In this document: one piece after another, positions 32,941-45,815 of the stretch
Numbering within the stretch: the first letter of the stretch is position 1
Layout of the letters: every line of letters begins with the position of its first letter
From: Chimonanthus salicifolius
Lineage: Eukaryota > Streptophyta > Magnoliopsida > Laurales > Calycanthaceae
Direction: 5' to 3'
Assembly (NCBI GenBank): GCA_013350335.1
Contig: CM023533.1
Span: 31,726,869 to 31,790,868 of the forward strand
Length of the DNA: 64,000 nt
Made by a program: the position numbers and the translations under genes
Notes under the pieces: model-generated
Told to the model about the DNA's origin: nothing
The model's database searches: none
Seen by the model: the letters and a program-made list of their open reading frames with translations, nothing else

Positions 32941-33391
32941 CAATGTTTTAAAATTCGGTCAGTAGAGTGACCCATCTCAGAGGAACTGTGAGTTAAATAA
33001 GGTTCAACCAGTTGACCCATAGTCAAATTCGATTAAACCCATGCTATTAATATAATATTATAATTAATATTAAATTATTAACTAAAATTATATTTTATAA
33101 AAATATTTTTTTCTAACAAACTCAATTATAAATACTAAAAATTAATAATTTAAAAATCATATTCTCAAAAGAACCAACACCTCTGTCTTCATTTTCTTCA
33201 TTTAAAGAAAACCAAGGGTTTTAAAGGTCAAGGGTTACGGGTCACGGGTTTACTAGAAAAACCGAGTTGACCCATAGGTCGCAGAGGGTTTTTAATCCAA
33301 AAGAGTCTTAAAATGACCCGACCAGTGTTTCAGTTGGGTGACGGTTGACCCACAAGTCAACCCACGAGTTAGGTCGGGTTTGATAACATTG
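32941..33391 (+). mobile_element. CAATGTT-ended MITE (family 2), copy B
   Basis: A perfect 8-bp target duplication ACAAGAAT lies at 32933-32940 and 33392-33399. The ends caatgttttaaaa and tttgataacattg form an imperfect terminal inverted repeat. It is 451 bp with no coding capacity. The 8-bp duplication suggests hAT. Confidence 0.9.
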
Positions 33392-34959
33392 ACAAGAATG
33401 AATTGATGAATAATTTTTTTTTTTATAATTTCTTACACAGTTGAAATGATTAATTCACTCATGAATTGATTCACATGGTAGTAGATTATAGTGACATCAT
33501 AAATTGTCTACTACTATATCAGTAGAAGATTTGAACTCACTGTATAGGATAGTGCGTGACAATAGTTTTTATAGAGTGAGTACGATTAAAAGAAAGGTGC
33601 AATTAATAGACAACAGAAGCATACAAGGACATCTGGTTCAACACTATTTTTTTTTTAATTTACGTATAAAAAATTCTAAGAATATTTGTTGAACAATGTT
33701 TTATGTCTTAGATATGACATATTATTTGTAAGATCTATTGGAAATCGATTTGTACATCGATACTTTTCACTATAATGGTGTACAAGGATAAATTTGCTCC
33801 TTGATAAATTGTAATAAATTGATAATATTTCTATTTTCTCCTTTTAGTTTTTCAATTCATTGCCATAAAATAAGGATAAAATAGTCTCAATGCACTATCT
33901 TTGTAATAGTACCAGCGCACTAATCAATTGCCAAATTATTTTAATTCATGTGATAAAATTATTAAAAATATTTTATATTTGAACATAATGCTTACTAAAG
34001 ATCACTTGATCAAGTCTATTAAGCAAAACATTAAAGACTAAAACATTTAGTGATTAAAAATAATTTAATGTGATCTAACTTGAAAGACTCATGAGATACA
34101 ATGTCATTGAAAGTGAATTTTTTTAAGTCCATTTTTAGTTATAGACCTTCTCACTAGGCTTATCACATGGGAGCAAAATGAAATCACATGGGCATTTGAA
34201 ACATGTGCATGTGTGAATAACATGTATGATTATTTAAGTATACAAATAGAAAGGAATAATTTAGGCTATTTTTAGATGGGAAGAAGTGAGTAGACCTCCT
34301 AAGTTCTTCTCAATCCTCTTGTTTGGATCTCTCTTTTGGGGAGAAAGTGGTTTCCACAAAGTACCAAATTTTACTTTTTTCGTGAAAAAACTTTACTTTC
34401 TATGCAACTCTTCATTATTTAAAAAAAAAAATAAAGTTAAATAAAAAATATAACTGATGGAGATTAAAAGTTTATTTCAAACTCGATATATTAATTAAAA
34501 TTTAGCCAAAAAATAAATTCTAACTACGTGATCTTAACGGTTGAAAATCATAAAGCTTCATTACTTTTTCTTTTAATACATATGGTGATTTCTACTGCTA
34601 AGGTCAAGTGGTTAGAATTTGATTTCTTAGTTGAAATTTGGTCTACATGTTGAGTTTAAAATGATTTTTAATCCCACTAGATATTTTTCTTTTAAGAATT
34701 CATGGTTATTTTAAAAAATAAAAAACCAACATACAACTTATATAAGTGTTACTAGGTTCTCCATTTAAATACTACTTGAACTACTGATCTATGCCCTCGA
34801 AGAAGTAGGAGACTTTCCTTACTTTAAATTCTCTTCATCTAAACAAAACATTAAGGTACTCATTAGAAGTCAAAACATGTCATTGGTCAAACAAAAAGTA
34901 CATTTGCTTTCTAAGGAGTACGAACATTTTAAAGTAATTTGAAAGATGTCCCTAAATTT

Positions 34960-35307
34960 TAGGGTTGAAATTCGGGTTGAATTGGGTCGGGTTTCAATAA
35001 ATTCAACTCAACTCATGTCAAAACTTATTAAACCCGACCTGATCCGACCGGAATTGCTGACCCAAGGTACTCAACTCAACCCAACCCAACCAAAATTTCT
35101 GACCCGACTCAATTAGAGTGTTGTTTTATAACTTGGTACACTCGGATTAGGTCCAGTTGCTTTTAAATTTCTCAACCTGACCTAATCCGAATTTCATGCG
35201 GTTTTATTTTTTCCTAACCTTACCCAAGATATACAAAAACATAACCCATTGATTTTTGAGTCGGGTCATGTGGGTCGACTCAAAACCCGACCCAAGTTTC
35301 ACCCCTA
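34960..35307. mobile_element. GGGTCGGG-type MITE (family 3)
   Basis: A perfect 8-bp target duplication CTAAATTT lies at 34952-34959 and 35308-35315. The ends tagggttgaaa and tttcaccccta are inverted repeats. The interior alternates gggtcgggtt and aacccgacc blocks and can fold extensively. Confidence 0.88.
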
Positions 35308-36299
35308 CTAAATTTTTACAATTTTATAGTGTCTTTAACTTTTGGCAAAAATTCTACAAAGACTCTCTAGACATTGTTGGTCAATCGTCGATGTTTGTAG
35401 CTAGAATTTTTTTTTTTCATATAGATTCTAGGACCCACTTGAAGGTCAAAACCATTTAAAATTTAAAAAATTGAAAAATATATTTTATGGATTACCAACA
35501 TTTAATTTAACTTGGATCAAATGATCATTTCTATGAATTTTAGGAGATTTGAAATTATTTAATAATGTGTATCACTTTGAGCATAAAACATGCCTAATAC
35601 ATTGGTAGCCGTCTTACTTGTCAATTCCATCCCGTTCCATTTTGGCTAGAATGCACAAACATTCTAGATTTGATAAAAAAAAATGGAAACAAACATGTTT
35701 AGTTTTGGTATCGAGCTATGTATCAAACCGTTCTAGTCTATTCTGGTCGACCCTACCCATTATGTTCAATGGTTTTTCTATTTTTAGTATTTTAATTAGA
35801 GCTAAATGGAAAACCCAATGGTACACATAAACAAAATTAACTTTATAAGCTATAATTGGAAAAAAATTGAGCTTAAAATTCAAGTTATACTTACTTGATC
35901 TTAGTGGTTATACTCATCAGATGTTTTGAGTTCAAGTGACTAAAAATTAAAGTTAAGGCTAAATTTTGATTCAGTTGTAGTTCAAGAACAACAATATGAG
36001 ACTCATGTTTATTTGGAGCGAGAGTCCACTTAAATTTAGACAACTGTTTGAATGTGTTTATTTATATTTTATGTAGACCATTTTATTTGGGTTTGGGTGG
36101 ATGCTATACTGGGATGGTGTATATTTAGCAATACTACGGCATTGAATGTTGGTTTGTGAAAAAGAAATACTATAATATAGATAATGGAGATGCATATGTT
36201 AGAGATCGATGATGAAGATAACATTATATGATAGAATTAGAAATGTACATGTTTATGAAACCTTAAAGAAAGCTCATCTACAGAATTTACTTACTCTAT

Positions 36300-36774
36300 G
36301 TTTTTAAGACAGAAAATCAAATATTTGAAAATATTATTAGAGGCAATGAAGGTAAAGGTGGTATGAAATATTTTACAAAATCTTATAAAGGTGATGATTT
36401 AGTTCATATGAAAGAAAAGGAACTTCATAATCTTTGGGGGCAAAGTATCTAAAGAGGGTGAGATTGTCTTGGCAGCTAGATGGAAGCTATACATGTGACT
36501 CTCAGTGTGTGAGGATTTTAGGAAATACAAATTGATGGATTTCTTGACCTTGTGGGAGAGGTGTATGAGGAGTGTTCCTAGGAGGATCAGAGCTTTAGAT
36601 ATATGGTCCATCTTGAACGGGTATCCAAATTTAATGTAGATGGTGCAGTTATGCGTGAACTCAGACTTTAGGAATATGTGAGGTTCTTAGTCACTCTAAT
36701 GGTACCTCTTACGTGAGCTTTTCAAAGTTAGTGGGGTGAGAGATTCCAATGAGACTCAAATCTTAGATATTTTG
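36300..36774 (+). mobile_element. LINE relic with RNase H fragment
   Basis: Around 36626-36774 the + strand reads KFNVDGA, then GICEVLSHSNGTSYVSFSKLVG. After a frameshift it reads RDSNETQILDILQ. This resembles the RNase H-like domain of plant LINE polyproteins (KLNVDGA, GGVLRDxNG). Stops and frameshifts show it is dead. It is cut on the right by a family-2 MITE. The left limit is a guess. Confidence 0.55.
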
Positions 36775-37408
36775 CAATGTTATCAGAACCGGACAGTGTA
36801 TCGAAGTGTTTAAATAGAAGTTTAGGTTAAATAAGGTTCAACCACAGTCAAACTTGGTCAAACCTGTGCAATTAATATAGATATTATAAATAATAGTAAA
36901 TTACTAATTAAGATTTAATTGTTGAATTGAAATCAAAGATTATTTTTTAATATGAAGAAAAAATACCTTAATCAAATCAAATCAAAGATTTAAATAATTT
37001 TAGTCTCTAAATTTTTGTGTTATTCAAATTATATGAAATTTATAAAATTAATTTAATTAAAAATATTTATACTAATTTTTGGACCAACTCAAAACTCTAT
37101 ATTAATAAAGTAATTACATTTTTTGTCACTTTAAATTATTTATAAACTCCATACTTATATATCTATATAGTATTGTGCAAATGTTGAAATATAGTATAAA
37201 ATAGTTCTTTTTTTTTTTTTAAATTTAAAATTAGCTATGGAAGTTTTCTTAAAAAAAAAAAAACTAAAAAAATTAAAAGTTGTGTTGAACCGTGGTTCAA
37301 GGTAGTTCAACATGGTCCATTGTGGTTTTTGAGCCTGGACGGTTCAAACCGAATCGGGAAGATGCCGGTCGCGGTCGGACTGGGTCCGGTTCAGTTTGCT
37401 TTACATTG
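36775..37408 (+). mobile_element. CAATGTT-ended MITE (family 2), diverged copy D
   Basis: It starts caatgttatcagaaccgg, includes ggttaaataaggttcaacc as in copies A and B, and ends near ctttacattg. No good target duplication remains (atattttg and gcattatg). It appears to have inserted into the LINE relic on its left. Confidence 0.55.
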
Positions 37409-37486
37409 GCATTATGAATGAATAATACACTTTCTTTTTTACCGTATTTTTTTCCACGTAAATCACTATGTTACGATATATTTTGT

Positions 37487-37600
37487 TTTTTTTTTTTTAT
37501 TTAGGTATGAAAAACTATGAGATACCTAACGTAAAACCTCACGAGTGAACCCACTATGACACATCAAGATTAAGCCATGACCTCCCGCTTTATTTCAATC
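37487..37600 (-). mobile_element. 5'-truncated SINE, family 1
   Basis: A poly(T) run followed by gagatacctaacgtaaaacc and gagtgaacccacta matches the copies at 49565 and 55228. The tRNA-like head with box A is missing. Confidence 0.6.
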
Positions 37601-39389
37601 AACATGTTATTATAGTAGAGTTGGAGAGATCCTCTTCGGTGCACGGATTTAGATCTGAATCGGTTTTAAATCTGAGTGAATCTGTCGTTCTTCTTTCAGT
37701 ATTTTCAGAACTGATTTTCAGATCTGTCGCGGCCTCGTCAACCGTCGGACAAAGTCATAGAAGAGGAATCAAAATATGTCAACACTATAGATATAGAATA
37801 GAATTTGATATTGATTTGTAATGTCGCTCAAGTCCATACAAAGTGGACAAATGTATGGTACGTACACACTGGGTGAAACAATTGTGTGTCTGATACTGTT
37901 TTCACATTTAGATGAGCTAGATCTCGATGAAATAAATTCTTAAACGATGGAAGGAAACGTCTTTTGTACTTCATGAAGACAATAATATCGAAGATAGATA
38001 AAAAAATCAACGAAGAGGAGAAAATTAAAACATAAAGATTTTTTTTAGTTTCCTTTCGGTACATTCAGAGAGTTCAAACAGATCTACTATCTTCAAAGGC
38101 GAAGAACAAAAAAGAGGCGGCTCTCGTTACAAATCTATTTCTTTTTCTCTCACAAAATAAAAATATATACTACCCTGATTAGGATTTACATGAGAGAATC
38201 GGTTCACTGTAATTGAGGTAACCAACTTCTTTAAATTTACTTTAAATTTTGAAAAATAAATTTGATGGATAGATTTGTTATGTTCAAATTGTGACAGAAA
38301 TCAAGTTGAATTAATCATTTTAAATATGATTTCAAGTTTAAAAAAGTTCAACAATTTGTAAGAACTTGGATGGGTGGATTGGGTTGGTCGTGAGATGGTT
38401 GTAACCTATTCAAATTAAATTTGAGTTACTACTTTTGACTCAATGTATCTTTCATTCATTTTCTGAGCTATCTATAATCTAATTTGTTTTCAAAATTTCA
38501 ATTTATTTTTATTTTTAGCCAACTAATATAAGTTGGGTTGAATTGTTCAAAAAAATTTGAGAGTTAACTAGTGTAATTAAGTAGACAATTTGGTGTATAA
38601 ATAGTGTATATGGTATTAGCTTGTTTCAAATAGAAAGACATCTATACAAATAAGTCTCCATCACCAAAGTATAGTCGTTCTCAAAAGTATGTCTCCATCA
38701 CCAAAGTCTTTAAAAGTTATCATATAAATATATAAAAAATAGAGAATATGTATAATATTACAGTAACTCAAATGATGTAGCTTATGTGAAGCTGACCTAG
38801 CCTAGCCCAAATTAAAAATATCTCATGTCTTCTAACTTATATCAAACCCATATTTCAAATGGATTGAGTTAGCCCATCATATTTTAGATTTCATTAGTTA
38901 GACCGAATTAAACTTAGCACAAACATCCCTGCTTAATTTTTTTAAGAATGGGTTTAAATTATACACTTAGAAATATAAAAGTAAGCCTATATTTCAAATG
39001 AATTGAGTTAACCCATCATATTTGAGACTTTGATTAGGTTGAGTTAAACGTATCCCAAATTGCATCCCTGCTTAAATTTATCCATTGATGATTGTATTTT
39101 ATAATGTGTTTAAATTATGCATATAAATGTAGTCTTAAAAAAAAAATTATTCATTCACAGTAAATTGATTCAAAGAATATAACCTCTAAAGAAAAAAATA
39201 TAAGCTAGCCTTGCAAAGAAAAATTCTCAAATTTTGGTGCTTTTTTTTCTCTTCTCCATAATCCATTTTAGCCATTTAGGGCAGTCCTAGGCTGCGAGAG
39301 GGGTATTTTAGTGATTATAACTAAATTGAGGGGTATTTTGTAAGCCTCCGCAAAACAAATGTTTAACGTAATCCAAGTCTCAATAGTTT

Positions 39390-39756
39390 TTTTTTTTTTC
39401 CTTCCCTCTCAATCTCTCTTCACACCTCTGAGACTTCGCTTTTGTTCAAAGAAATAAGAAGATAAAGGATGGAAGCTTCGTCCCTTTCTCTTCTCCCTTC
39501 GATTTTCGGCGTCCATATCCTCATTTTCTGCTCGCATTCCGGCCAAATCCATGCCCACGGTTACCTGAATCTTGACTGAAATATCATCTGCAAACTCCTC
39601 TGCAGTCTCGGACCGCCAATCGCTGCATTTTCTGGTCTGCCATTTAAATTCTCGTTCCAGATTTCTATTATCCTGCAAAATTATTGACCTTTATTATCTT
39701 GGATTCGCTTTTTTTATTCCGGGCTTTGGAGCGATTTCCTGGGTTGTGAGTTTCAG
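39390..39756 (+). other. Probable 5' leader exon of the TPS gene
   Basis: This C/T-rich stretch resembles a plant 5' UTR and ends in a good donor (tttcag|gtgaga, donor at 39757). It lies 3.3 kb upstream of the TPS start, consistent with the leader intron common in class II TPS genes. A short upstream ORF (ATG 39469, stop 39577-39579, 36 codons) lies in it. The transcription start is not determined. Confidence 0.5.
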
Positions 39757-39775
39757 GTGAGATTTCAGGTTTCTG

Positions 39776-39801
39776 CTCTCTCTCTCTCTCTCTCTCTCTC
39801 T
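39776..39801. repeat. (CT)n microsatellite at the leader intron start
   Basis: CT repeat just downstream of the putative donor site. Confidence 0.95.
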
Positions 39802-40284
39802 GTCCTTATTTTCATATCGCTCTTTCAGTCCTTATTTTCATATATAGCCCTCCTCGCATTTGGATCGGCATTTTTGCTGGATGGTTGCATGATCAGATGA
39901 CCGTAAAAATCGATTATTTTCTTCCTTCTCTGTTTACATTCTTTTTTTAGAAACATTTATTTAAAATTCTTTTTTAAGATTTAAAATTTTAAGTGAGAAA
40001 TGTTTCGAGGACACGAGATCAACGAAAATAGATAATAGATTATAGAAAATTTATGTAATATGCTATTTTAGCAGATTCTGTCATTTCATGGGTTATTTTT
40101 GAACAGCTGAGGTGTCCGCAGATGGTGAAATTCATAGTTTAGAGGCCATTCTTACCTGTCAGACTGTAAGAACTAAGATATCAATGTTGATTTTTTAGAT
40201 AAAATGACTAGTAATAAAATTTAAATATGATTTATAACGACGAGATGCCTTGCTGTATATTGCCTCGAAAATGGTCCCATTCTT

Positions 40285-40444
40285 TTTCATTTTTTTTTAA
40301 ACTAAGGTGTCAAGGCCTGACTAAGCATATGTCAATCTCTTAATTCACCCACACTGAATAAATTCAATTTTATGTTGAGAGTGAATCAAGCACAACTCCC
40401 GAATTGTGAAGCAGGTTGTTCGCCATCAGGACCCTCCTGGTTCT
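40285..40444 (-). mobile_element. SINE-like retroposon, family 2, in the TPS leader intron
   Basis: It starts with a T-run and actaaggtgtcaaggcctga, the family signature in minus orientation. The flanks tggtcccattctt (40272-40284) and tggttccattctt (40445-40457) match at 12 of 13 positions. Confidence 0.7.
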
Positions 40445-41416
40445 TGGTTCCATTCTTAACCCACCATATGTCACCAGGCCAAAAAACAGCCTTCTATGAC
40501 ATTATTTCAGAAGGGGCTAAAGTAAAAATAAAATATTTACCATTTATATGTATTTGAATAGAAACAGAGTTGGCAAAATTATTGGAAACGGGAATTTTGG
40601 ATAAAAGTGCGAGGAGAATTGTTTCATTGGGAATTCCGTTTCCTTTTTGAACTCTTAGTACTGCGTAGATATCCTATCCAAATATACGAAAACCAAATCA
40701 ACCAAGGCCTTTTATTTTTTCTTTTTGGAATTTTGGAAATACCTGGACTGGGGTCTGCCAAAGTTCCAGGTTGAGTGCCCAGTATTGGATTTTGAATGGA
40801 AGAAAATCCTATATTCTCTTCTTTTTTTGTTCAAAAGATAGTGTTATTATTGTTTTTGTTAAAAAAAGGATAATGTTTATGGTTGTTATGCTCTTCCATT
40901 TTCAGGAAGGGAAGAAACACATCATTTGAAAAGAGATTTTGTTCTCCCACAGGGAAGACGTAGGTGTAGTTCATAACCTGATGTAGGCGTGATGAGTCAG
41001 AAGCACTCCTGCATTTGGGTTTTGGTGGACTTGTAATTTATAATTAATCCTTTTTTTTTTCTTATATATTCTTGCTTTTTAGTTTGCCCCAAATGCTTAA
41101 ATAAGATTTATTTGAGGATAATCTTTGGCAGAGGCCAAATATTTCATAAGCTTTATGCTCTCTTCTGTTGAATATTGCTAGACTCAACAGAGTATTATAA
41201 TTTGGTGGAACTCAATGCAGAATCTTGAGAAGTTTTTACTTTTTCATCTATGTATAAGAATTATCTTGAAACATCTTGCCTCTTCAAATACCTCAGATGA
41301 AATTGTATAAGTAAGCTTAAGAAGGTTGAATTTTTCTATTTTGATGAGCTTTTGTGTGGGTTTCAAGTTTTCAGTTGTACTCCTCAAATGAGGAATTTGT
41401 ATATGATTGACCCATG

Positions 41417-41560
41417 GGTATGAAGATGTCCCAACTGATTAAAAAAAAGGTATAAAGATATCCCAACTGATTAAAAAAAAGGTATAAAGATATCCCAACC
41501 GATTAAAAAAAAAGGTATGAAGATATCCCAACTGATTAAAAAAAATATATGAAGATATCC
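41417..41560. repeat. Minisatellite, 32-33 bp unit, about 4.5 copies
   Basis: Units of ggtatgaagatatccca followed by actgatt and an A-run begin at 41417, 41449, 41481 and 41514, with a partial fifth unit. Unit length varies with the A-run. It lies in the TPS leader intron. Confidence 0.95.
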
Positions 41561-42291
41561 TTGTCTCTTAATTATGTTCAGTATGGCTAGAACCCCTGTA
41601 AATTTCTGCATTTGAGCAATTTGACCTCACAATCGTCGGCAAATGGAGAATAAACATGAAATACTGTGATAGTCCACATTGAGCTAGAAATGACAAAAGG
41701 TTAGATCGCTTGGACCTGTTGAGTTATGCTTAGTGCTTCCCATCAGATTACTGGCTTGAATTTCTGGAGAATGGATACAAAAATACAAATTCGAGGCCCA
41801 GGGATCCTATGCTTATCGTCAGGTCCACGATAATTCCTTATCAAGAAAAGAATTGATTTGTTTTTCCTAGTCATCATTTCAAAGTTTCAAGTTTAAACAG
41901 TTGATTATTCTCTGTTCTCCAAGTTCCCGTTGCATTTTTAGTTAACCAAATTCTTCAGGTACTCTTGCTGGGACTTCTGGTGAGTGGGCAAGTCATATTT
42001 TTCTTTTGTTTTTTTAATTATTATTTTAACAAGTTTTTGGTTCCTGATTACATTATCTTTTTCCGTTATGTTACACTGGATCTCAGATGATCTCAATCAT
42101 TTATTTAGAGAAAACAATAGTGGGAATGGAATTTCAGTTGCAATGCTTGTCACTATGTCCCGAATTTACGAAATCTTTTACAGGATTTCAACATTAACAC
42201 CATCTTAGGGCTGGTCACCTTAATTCTCAATGTACCTCTCTCCTGCTTTCTATTCTCTTTTCCCCCCTCTTTGGAGCTAGTAGGACACAAC

Positions 42292-42735
42292 TAGTCAAGG
42301 CACAAGCTGCAGTCAAGGCACCAAGTGGTTTTGGAGCCTAAGGTGCAAGGTGCATGCCAGGGTGCGGGCCTAATTTTTTTAGGCGTGCTTATCTAAATAT
42401 TTTATAAATTACTGATTAATTTGTGTCTTTACTACATCACTGCTAACAAAATACAATTTATTCATATAAAACAACGAACATATTAAACAAATACTTTTAT
42501 CTTTAGAGGCAAGTATATTATATACTTAAGTGGAGTTTCTAGGTAAGTATTATTAGTTAAGAATTCATTTTAACTATGATATCTAATTACTAATAAAAAA
42601 CTAAAATAAGGATTGTGGTGGATTTTTTTTTTAAAGGGGCTTAACTAAGGTGATCCAGCCTTGAGCTAGGCGAGGTGCAAAATGGGTTTGGAACCAAGGA
42701 CTGAGCCTAGGCGCATCTAAGCCGTGCCTTTGACT
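42292..42735. mobile_element. Possible TIR element with TAGTCAAGGCAC ends
   Basis: The left end tagtcaaggcac and the complement of the right end gtgcctttgacta match apart from one inserted base. The interior has aggcgtgc, ctaggcgagg and ctaggcgcatct near the ends. No target duplication was found, so this could also be chance. Confidence 0.4.
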
Positions 42736-42958
42736 ACATGGTTATCAGAAAGAAAAGAAAAAGAATCATGTTTGGGGTTTTCATTTGAGTTCTTGTGCTA
42801 GAGAACTTACTATGAATTTCTCTTGTCCATGCATATTGTTTAAGTTTGCAGGCTGTAGCATTTATGTGCAGGAATATGCATGTATGCAATGAATTCACAT
42901 GCAAAATGCATTCATGGAGTATGAGTATTGTACTAATATTGTTAGTTATTTAACAGGT

Positions 42959-43048
42959 ATGGTGTATGTTCATTATCAGACAAGAAATTGGAGCAGTATT
43001 GTGCTACATCTTAGACTGTACTTTCTACGAGGCTCAAGTTATTTTTGA
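42959..43048 (+). CDS. Upstream ORF in the TPS leader, 29 codons
   Basis: The ATG lies two bases after a plausible acceptor (ttaacag|gtATG) and the frame reads MVYVHYQTRNWSS, then IVLHLRLYFLRGSSYF, with stop TGA at 43046-43048. That is 72 bases before the main ATG. A second frame over the same bases is also open (CSLSDKKLEQYCATS, then TAG) but has no local ATG. Peptide uORFs are known in leaders of some plant trehalose-phosphate genes (from memory). Whether this peptide is conserved was not tested. If translated, it would be expected to reduce or condition translation of the main frame. Confidence 0.45.
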   Translation: MVYVHYQTRNWSSIVLHLRLYFLRGSSYF

Positions 43049-43120
43049 TAGAAATTTGATTGTTGGTTGGAAGTATTCTCCACTTCTGCGATTTGGTTAT
43101 CAGGACACAGAGTAGCAATC

Positions 43121-45778
43121 ATGATATCAAGGTCATGCACGAACCTTTTAGATTTGGTATCTGAAGACCTATTGGATATCCCTAAAACTTCTGGAAGAGT
43201 TCCTAGGATTATCTCGGACCTATATGATTATGGTAGTGATGTTGAGGATTCAAATGATCTTTTGACTGTATGCCGGGAGCGGATAATCATAGTAGCTAAT
43301 CAGCTTCCAGTGCTTGCTCAAAAGGATCCAGTGGATGGGTCTTGGACCTTCAGAATGGATGAGGATTCACTCCTGGTCCAACTGAAGGATGGTTTCTCAC
43401 GTGATACAGAAGTTATTTATGTTGGTTCTCTCAAGGCTGATATAGATGCAAATATGCAGGAAGAAATAGCTCAAAAGCTTCTAGAAGTCTACAACTGTGT
43501 ACCCACATTTCTGGCACCTGATCTACAGAAGCGATTTTACCATGGGTTCTGTAAGCAGCAGCTTTGGCCACTTATCCATTATATGCTTCCCATTTTTCCT
43601 GATAGCTGTGATCGCTTTGACCGGTCCCTATGGCAAGCCTATGTTTCTGCCAATAAAATATTTGCAGATAAGGTGATGGAGGTCATTAATCCTGATAATG
43701 ATTATGTCTGGGTTCATGATTATCACCTTATGGTTCTACCTACTTTCTTAAGAAAGCGATTCCATCGAGTTAAACTTGGTTTCTTCCTTCACAGCCCATT
43801 CCCCTCGTCGGAAATATACCGGACTCTGCCAGTCAGAGATGAAATTCTGAGGGCTCTGCTAAACTCTGATCTAATTGGTTTCCACACATATGATTATGCC
43901 CGCCACTTTCTTTCTTGCTGCAGCAGGATGCTTGGCTTGGATTATGAATCAAAACGGGGTTATATCGGGCTTGATTACTATGGTCGAACAGTAAGCATTA
44001 AGATTCTTCCTGTTGGTGTCCATATGGGTCTTCTTGAATCTACATTGAATCGACCATGTACATCCATCAAAGTTAAAGAGATCCAAGAAAATTTCAGTGG
44101 GAAGAAGTTGATTATAGGTGTAGACGACATGGACATTTTTAAAGGCATTAGCCTGAAGCTACTAGCCATGGAGCAACTCCTGGAACAGCACCCTGAGTTA
44201 CAGGGCAAACTAGTCTTAATTCAAATTGTCAATCCTGCAAGGGGCATGGGGAAAGATGTTAAGGAAGCAAGACAGGAAGTATACTCAACAGCTGAAAGGA
44301 TCAATAGGGTTTATGGGTGTAAAGGCTATGATCCTGTGGTTCTGATTGACCAATCTGTTCCTTTTTATGAGAAAGTTGCATATTATGTGGTGGCAGACTG
44401 TTGTATAGTGAATGCTGTGAGGGATGGGATGAACTTAGTTCCATACAAATACATTGTTTGCAGGCAGGGAACTGAGCTGATGGATGAAGCTAGTGGTGCC
44501 ACTGCAGACTCTTCTCACACAAGCACGCTTATTGTATCTGAATTCGTAGGTTGCTCACCTTCTCTAAGTGGAGCAATCAGGGTTAACCCATGGAATATTG
44601 ATGCTGTGGCTGATGCTCTGAATTTAGCTATTACCATGCCCGATTCTGAGAAGCAACTGCGCCATGAAAAGCATTACCGTTATGTCAGCTCTCATGACGT
44701 GGGTTATTGGGCTTTTAGCTTTTGGCAGGATCTGGAGAGAGCATGCAATGATCATTATAGCAGGCGGTGTTGGGGCATTGGGTTTGGCTTGGGTTTTAGA
44801 GTTGTTGCTCTTTCTCCAAACTTCAGGAAGTTGTCAATTGAGCACATTGTATCAGCATACAAGACAGCCAGTAGAAGGGCAATATTTTTGGACTACGATG
44901 GCACCGTCATGCCCCAGACATCTATTATTAAAAATCCCAGTACTGAAGTTGTTTCTATTCTCAATAGCTTATGCAGTGATTCGAAGAATACTGTGTTTAT
45001 TATAAGCGGCAGAGGGCGACCTTCTCTTAGTGAGTGGTTTGACCCATGTGAGATGTTAGGAATTGCAGCAGAGCATGGATACTTCATAAGGTATTTTTCA
45101 ATTTGAGAGTAAGTTGTTTGTTAAACTTGAACCCGGTCTCTTTTATGTGCCACTATGTCATTGAAAATGTGTATGGGAACAAGATTCTATCCATCCATCA
45201 GGTGGTTTCTTTGTGCCTTGGCCACCTTTAACAATTAGGCTGTCAGCCAGGCTTCTTACCCATCTCTGTGGTAGTGTGGTATACTGGAGCACACCTAATG
45301 CTTGGATTTGCCCAAGTTTTTTGTTTAGTTACATGACAATCCTCTTGATGGACAGTTGGGCATTCAACCTTGCGTGCTTGCCACATCTTTGTATTCTCGT
45401 ATGTGTCTGTCAACAGACAAGTTAGACGACCGTTGGCAGCATAGAAAGAGAAGCTGGCTCTTGAAAATTTTCTTTTCATATCCAAATATGAGTTGGTAGC
45501 TTTACTTAAGAAGTCGTGTTTTACCTATATGTGCTACCAATTGTTTAGTGACTACAGTCATCATTAATACAATGGATCTGTCAGTAGAGCAACTCTGAGT
45601 CTGACCAGACTCCATGGCTTGGGTTTGTTAGTTTGTGTTTTCAAATTATCAAGTTCTCTAACTTCTTAAGAACAGCCATTTACTTCACAAATTTCTCAAG
45701 AAGAGAATAGTTAGTAAATAGTTCGCAGATTCTCTTTGTTGCATTCATCTGTTATCCTTGATAGAGAGTGAGAGCGAG

Positions 45779-45815
<37 letters not shown>

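Larger units (their letters stand above)
25385..39389. other. 14-kb AT-rich intergenic region made largely of transposon debris
   Basis: No intact gene was recognised. The first 100 bases to the right are the 5' UTR/promoter side of the minus-strand membrane-protein gene. The rest carries short TIR elements, SINEs, a LINE relic and one GC-rich promoter-like island, all listed separately. Nothing was seen in 33.5-34.9 kb or 37.6-39.3 kb beyond AT-rich sequence. Confidence 0.7.

Noticed and set aside
43067..43120. Upstream in-frame ATG as TPS start
   Set aside because: The extra 18 residues do not resemble class II TPS N-termini, whereas MISRSCTNLLDL does.
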